From contig JAJRYK010000041.1 of NCBI GenBank assembly GCA_024275825.1, positions 1 through 36,116 on the forward strand: DNA of 36,116 bases. The letters run 5' to 3'. Source of the stretch: Alphaproteobacteria bacterium (GTDB lineage: Bacteria > Pseudomonadota > Alphaproteobacteria > Micavibrionales > Micavibrionaceae). This document shows positions 34,201 to 36,116 of the stretch, piece by piece; the stretch's first letter is position 1, and each line of letters opens with the position of its first letter. The notes beneath the pieces were generated by a model that saw only the letters and a list, made by a program, of their open reading frames with translations, was not told the origin of the DNA and searched no databases. Both the position numbers and the translations under genes were made by a program.

Positions 34201-34257
34201 GAAAGCAAAAAAGCGCAAGACAAAAAAGCCGCCGCGCGCGTTAAGATTATGGGCTGA
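31249..34257 (+). CDS. dotO: DotO/IcmB ATPase (VirB4-like)
   Basis: 1002 residues, matching DotO/IcmB length. The N-terminal domain (1-400) is followed by the RecA-like domain with Walker A AQPGAGKS (476-483), VAVVDIGPSSSGLVSLLKEA, and Walker B LCYDEFHRTTN (D794, E795). Later come REGRKRGVQIVLTSQLLNDF, VDLATGVWILGT and VQNRFGLSQTARD. DotO is the cytoplasmic hexameric base of the channel, joined by DotB during export. It ends the conserved L-K-E-G-C-D-J-B run. The following gene starts five bases after its stop. Confidence 0.96.
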   Translation: MNFLEKFIAPFQKGFRQSVSSFIRLETADNETTLVSTDGSLISYVKIEGSRQIIGDEEYEHIIKAATIKMGARFDRQGHALQVYFARDPGRIRKELTSQIRPSRVASENIGLELDDLFAERINHLEKFLTHEESYFVLWTRPSALTPHEFKRAGEDARETSKSWLNAGRAQQPYAALDPLRTRHKSFVNAITSALDELAIRGTLMEVHDALTSVRNNLFPDRINDKWRACLPGDPIPPRAPMNQVDMSDLLWPSLPNQITAGDAKTLGKTVVRIGNTLWAGGDMTLGPMDATAFPFLLNRMVEADIPFRISFLVEGGGIYATQFKTFISTIMGVTNAANKQVKYSLEGLQALARNEPVVRIRISFATWCALDEKDSILDQLSILLQSIESWGYCQVSEFSGDPLDCVMSSAMGIHCAGTGVPGIAPMTEIMKLLPWQRPCSPFEQGAMIFRTPDGKIWPYQTGTNLTTTWFDLIFAQPGAGKSVLLNTLNLGTCLSPGLSELPYVAVVDIGPSSSGLVSLLKEALPLNRQHEAAYYRLQMSHQYAINPFDTQLGCRAPLPDERSYLIELMTMLCTPPGYDKPYDGMQQLVGLVIDEMYRWRDDKAANAEPRPYLPRLESEVDEALQKFNIHLPTDPYWWDIVDKMFELEQYHIANLAQRHCVPTLNDSITASRRPQIRALLEETAVGFSTETVIGAFERMITSAIREYPILSSVTQFDIADARVCSLDLMDVAPQGDETADRQTAIMYMLARHALVRSWWMGKEALQNVPEKYKLYHEMRLQEVGDTQKRLCYDEFHRTTNSPAVRNQVIRDVREGRKRGVQIVLTSQLLNDFSDDMVDLATGVWILGTAISDKAVDDVQNRFGLSQTARDVIRHKLTGPKAIGAPCLLVLGTTDGRYEQHIYNTLGPIELWALSTSSEDVNIRTRMYQLLGAGRARQMLSSRFPGGSARDEIRRRVLAKSEDGEARGAMISSIIEELVQEMVEESKKAQDKKAAARVKIMG

Positions 34258-34262
34258 TCAGC

Positions 34263-34817
34263 ATGAGTGAAACACCGCCCCCCACAGATCAAAATGAGCC
34301 GGAAGAAAACGGCGCGCCCACCTCAACCGAAGATCAAATCGAAGAAGCGCTCGATCAGAGTGGCTTAAAACAACAGCAAAAACTGAAGAAAAAAAACCGC
34401 ATGAAGCTCGTTGGCGCGGGCGTTGCGCTCATACTTGTTATCTTAATCATACGCTGGGGATTCGCCGAGCGTCAAGGCTCTATGGCTTACGGCATTTGCA
34501 AAGTATTCCTAGAGCTCAACACACAATATCCCGATACAATATATGTCAGCACCGTCGAAGAGTTTGGTAAATCTGTACGCCTTTGGTACACGCAAACTGA
34601 CTCTTTCGGCGAATATCGCATGCAGCCTATCCGTTGTTACTTCAAACAGGATGAGGCCTATGGTTTCATACTTGAAAAGGTCACCGTACGCCGCACTGAA
34701 CTCGATCAAGCTGTTGTCGAGCGCTTTAACAAATCTATCGGCACGATCTTACAAAACCCGCCAGACTTGACTTTGCCGCGCCCGCTACCAAATAGCTTGA
34801 AGAACCTTCAGAACTAA
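34263..34817 (+). CDS. Unknown single-TM protein after dotO
   Basis: 184 residues, unrecognised. An acidic, disordered cytoplasmic N terminus (1-43) and a lysine-rich patch (KLKKKNRMK) precede one membrane helix (LVGAGVALILVILIIRWGF, about 49-67). A periplasmic domain of about 110 residues follows, with GSMAYGICKVFLELNTQYP, VEEFGKSVRLWYTQTDSFGE and YGFILEKVTVRRTELD. Topology suits a bitopic inner-membrane protein. Spacing of five bases from dotO places it in the T4BSS operon, so it is probably a lineage-specific machine component. It does not resemble IcmV, IcmF or DotU as I know them. Confidence 0.78.
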   Translation: MSETPPPTDQNEPEENGAPTSTEDQIEEALDQSGLKQQQKLKKKNRMKLVGAGVALILVILIIRWGFAERQGSMAYGICKVFLELNTQYPDTIYVSTVEEFGKSVRLWYTQTDSFGEYRMQPIRCYFKQDEAYGFILEKVTVRRTELDQAVVERFNKSIGTILQNPPDLTLPRPLPNSLKNLQN

Positions 34818-34837
34818 ATCTAAAGAGAGCGATCAAT

Positions 34838-35878
34838 ATGCAGTATAGAAAACTCGGCCGTACCGGCCTGGATGTCAGTCTCATTTGTCTGGGCACAATG
34901 ACTTGGGGCATGCAAAATAGCGAGGCCGAAGGCCACGAACAAATGGATTACGCCCTCACGCGCGGCATCAATTTTTTCGATACCGCCGAAATGTACGCCA
35001 TACCACCCACAGCCGAAACTTACGGTAAAACCGAAGAAATCATCGGCACATGGTTTGCCAATTGCAAAAATCGCGATCAGGTTATTCTCGCCTCTAAAAT
35101 TGCCGGACCCGGTTTGCCCTGGATCAGAAATGGTGAAAACCACATCAATCGCAAAAATATTCTTGAGGCCGTCGAGGGCTCCCTCAAGCGTTTACAAACC
35201 GATTATATAGACCTCTATCAACTCCACTGGCCCAATCGCGGCTCCTATAGCTTCCAGCAATATTGGGGATACGCCCCCGATTTCGACAAAAGCGCGGTCG
35301 AATCCAACTTCGTCGACGTGCTGGAAACCATGGGCGAACTGATCAAGGCCGGAAAGATCCGCCATGTCGGCCTGTCCAACGAGACCGCCTGGGGCACGAT
35401 GAAATGGCTAGAACTTTCCGAACATAAAAGCCTGCCCCGCATGGCCTCGATCCAAAATGAATATTCCCTGCTCTCCCGCACAGTTCAGCCTGACCTGCAC
35501 GAAATCATGATGGCCGAGGAATGCGGCCTGCTCGCCTGGTCCCCCCTCGCCCGCGGCATGATTAGCGGTAAGTATCTAGACGGCGCCCGCCCCGATGGCG
35601 CTCGCCTAACCATCACTCCAGGCCAAGAACGCCGTGATACCCTGCACGCCAACAACGCCATCAAAGCCTACATCGCCGTCGCCAAAAAACACGACCTCGA
35701 TGTCTGCCAAATGGCGCTGGCCTTCGTGAACATGCGGCCCTTCGTCACCGCCAACATCATTGGCGCAACAAACATGGAGCAGCTCAAAACAAATATCGAT
35801 TCGGTTGATCTGACATTATCAAATGAAGTGCTGGCGGATATTGATGCGGTGTATCGAGAATATCCACGACCATATTAA
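34838..35878 (+). CDS. Aldo/keto reductase (Tas-like)
   Basis: 346 residues, full-length for the Tas group of NAD(P)H-dependent aldo/keto reductases. The catalytic tetrad is visible: D48 and Y53 in FFDTAEMYAIPP, K87 in LASKIAG, H130 in DLYQLHWPNRG. Also typical are IRHVGLSNETAWGTMKWLE, SIQNEYSLLSRT, LLAWSPLARGMISGKYL and the cofactor-phosphate segment IIGATNMEQLKTNI. It reduces carbonyl compounds in the cytoplasm; the substrate is unknown. GAGAG precedes the ATG. It lies 20 bases after the T4BSS operon but is a metabolic gene with no evident link to secretion. Confidence 0.93.
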   Translation: MQYRKLGRTGLDVSLICLGTMTWGMQNSEAEGHEQMDYALTRGINFFDTAEMYAIPPTAETYGKTEEIIGTWFANCKNRDQVILASKIAGPGLPWIRNGENHINRKNILEAVEGSLKRLQTDYIDLYQLHWPNRGSYSFQQYWGYAPDFDKSAVESNFVDVLETMGELIKAGKIRHVGLSNETAWGTMKWLELSEHKSLPRMASIQNEYSLLSRTVQPDLHEIMMAEECGLLAWSPLARGMISGKYLDGARPDGARLTITPGQERRDTLHANNAIKAYIAVAKKHDLDVCQMALAFVNMRPFVTANIIGATNMEQLKTNIDSVDLTLSNEVLADIDAVYREYPRPY

Positions 35879-35969
35879 AGGTCAAGTTTTTCAAGGTGCC
35901 GACAAATTTGCGCTGCTATTTTTAGCTGCGTAGCAGGTTCGTATTTATGGAGCGCAGGCTGAACCTCTT

Positions 35970-36116
35970 CTTCAAGGTATAGTTATTCCAATTAATAATT
36001 GCACATAAATAAATCGTCCAATGGCGTGCCAAGCGGTAAAAATTGCCGTCGCCTTTTTAGGCTACCAAAGCTTTGTTCTATGGGGTTAAAGTCCGGGCTG
36101 TAAGGTGGCAAAGGCA
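35970..36116 (-). mobile_element. 3' end of an IS630-like element
   Basis: The transposase end implies an element boundary shortly beyond its stop. The sequence AGGTATAGTTATTCC around 35974-35988 is a plausible terminal repeat beginning at a TA, the target site of this family. The partner repeat is out of view, so the exact boundary is uncertain. Confidence 0.45.
35992..36116 (-). CDS. IS630-family transposase, C-terminal end (partial)
   Basis: The minus strand enters at the right edge and reads PLPPYSPDFNPIEQSFGSLK, RRRQFLPLGTPLDDLF, then MCNY and TAA at 35992-35994. LPPYSPDFNPIE is the hallmark end of the IS630 DDE domain, with the third catalytic acid as the Glu after NPI. The rest of the gene lies outside the window. 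It shows that a mobile element borders the segment on this side. Confidence 0.85.
   Translation of the reverse strand, partial: PLPPYSPDFNPIEQSFGSLKRRRQFLPLGTPLDDLFMCNY

Noticed and set aside
1-36116. CRISPR array, rRNA or complete tRNA
   Set aside because: No regularly spaced repeat series, no rRNA-like sequence, and the only tRNA-like sequence is the truncated half at 3205-3244.

Overview
The window looks like a chromosomal segment of a flagellated Gram-negative alphaproteobacterium. Gene content resembles Micavibrio-like lineages, but that is an inference from protein style and no taxonomic marker is present. Its core is a type IVB secretion system (T4BSS, the Dot/Icm or IncI Tra-type machine) split into two blocks.

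Left flank (1-3700): a debris-filled accessory region. It holds the 5' end of an IS3-like element, a hipBA toxin-antitoxin operon with three evenly spaced palindromic operators, a densely base-paired non-coding stretch, a 59-aa gene overlapping an XRE regulator, a 53-aa HsdR-type N-terminal fragment, the 5' half of a tRNA-Ala(GGC) gene, and a small Fis-type HTH gene. This looks like the eroded edge of an integrated island. Next come housekeeping-like genes: a BI-1/YbhL membrane protein, a DUF1444-type protein, a FIST sensor protein, and an A+T-rich orphan (6777-7436).

T4BSS block 1 (7551-14791, + strand): DsbC/G-like thiol-disulfide protein, a proline-rich unknown, a lytic transglycosylase, DotD, DotC, DotB ATPase, IcmT and a secreted TcpQ-domain protein. 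A minus-strand insert (14800-23230) follows, with flgL, flgK and three tandem paralogous exported proteins of an unrecognised family.

T4BSS block 2 (23443-34817, + strand) keeps the Legionella order icmL-K-E-G-C-D-J-B (DotI, DotH, DotG, DotF, DotE-like, DotP-like, DotN, DotO), followed by an unknown single-TM protein. Here the IcmC gene encodes a fusion of three IcmD-like modules with an IcmC-like domain. The window ends with an aldo/keto reductase and the 3' end of an IS630 transposase.

How they would act together (family knowledge): DotC, DotD and DotH form the outer-membrane core. DotG and DotF bridge to the inner membrane, DotI and IcmT are inner-membrane parts, DotB and DotO supply energy, and DotN belongs to the coupling complex. 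The transglycosylase would open peptidoglycan and the DsbC-like protein would fold periplasmic parts. DotA, DotL/DotM and IcmS/IcmW are not in the window.

Most unusual: flgL and dotH are each interrupted by exactly one in-frame TAG with the frame otherwise intact. Five other genes end in TAG with a TAA or TGA soon after. In one case the backup TGA would restore an ATGA overlap with the next gene. Amber readthrough, nonsense mutation and sequence error are all still possible.
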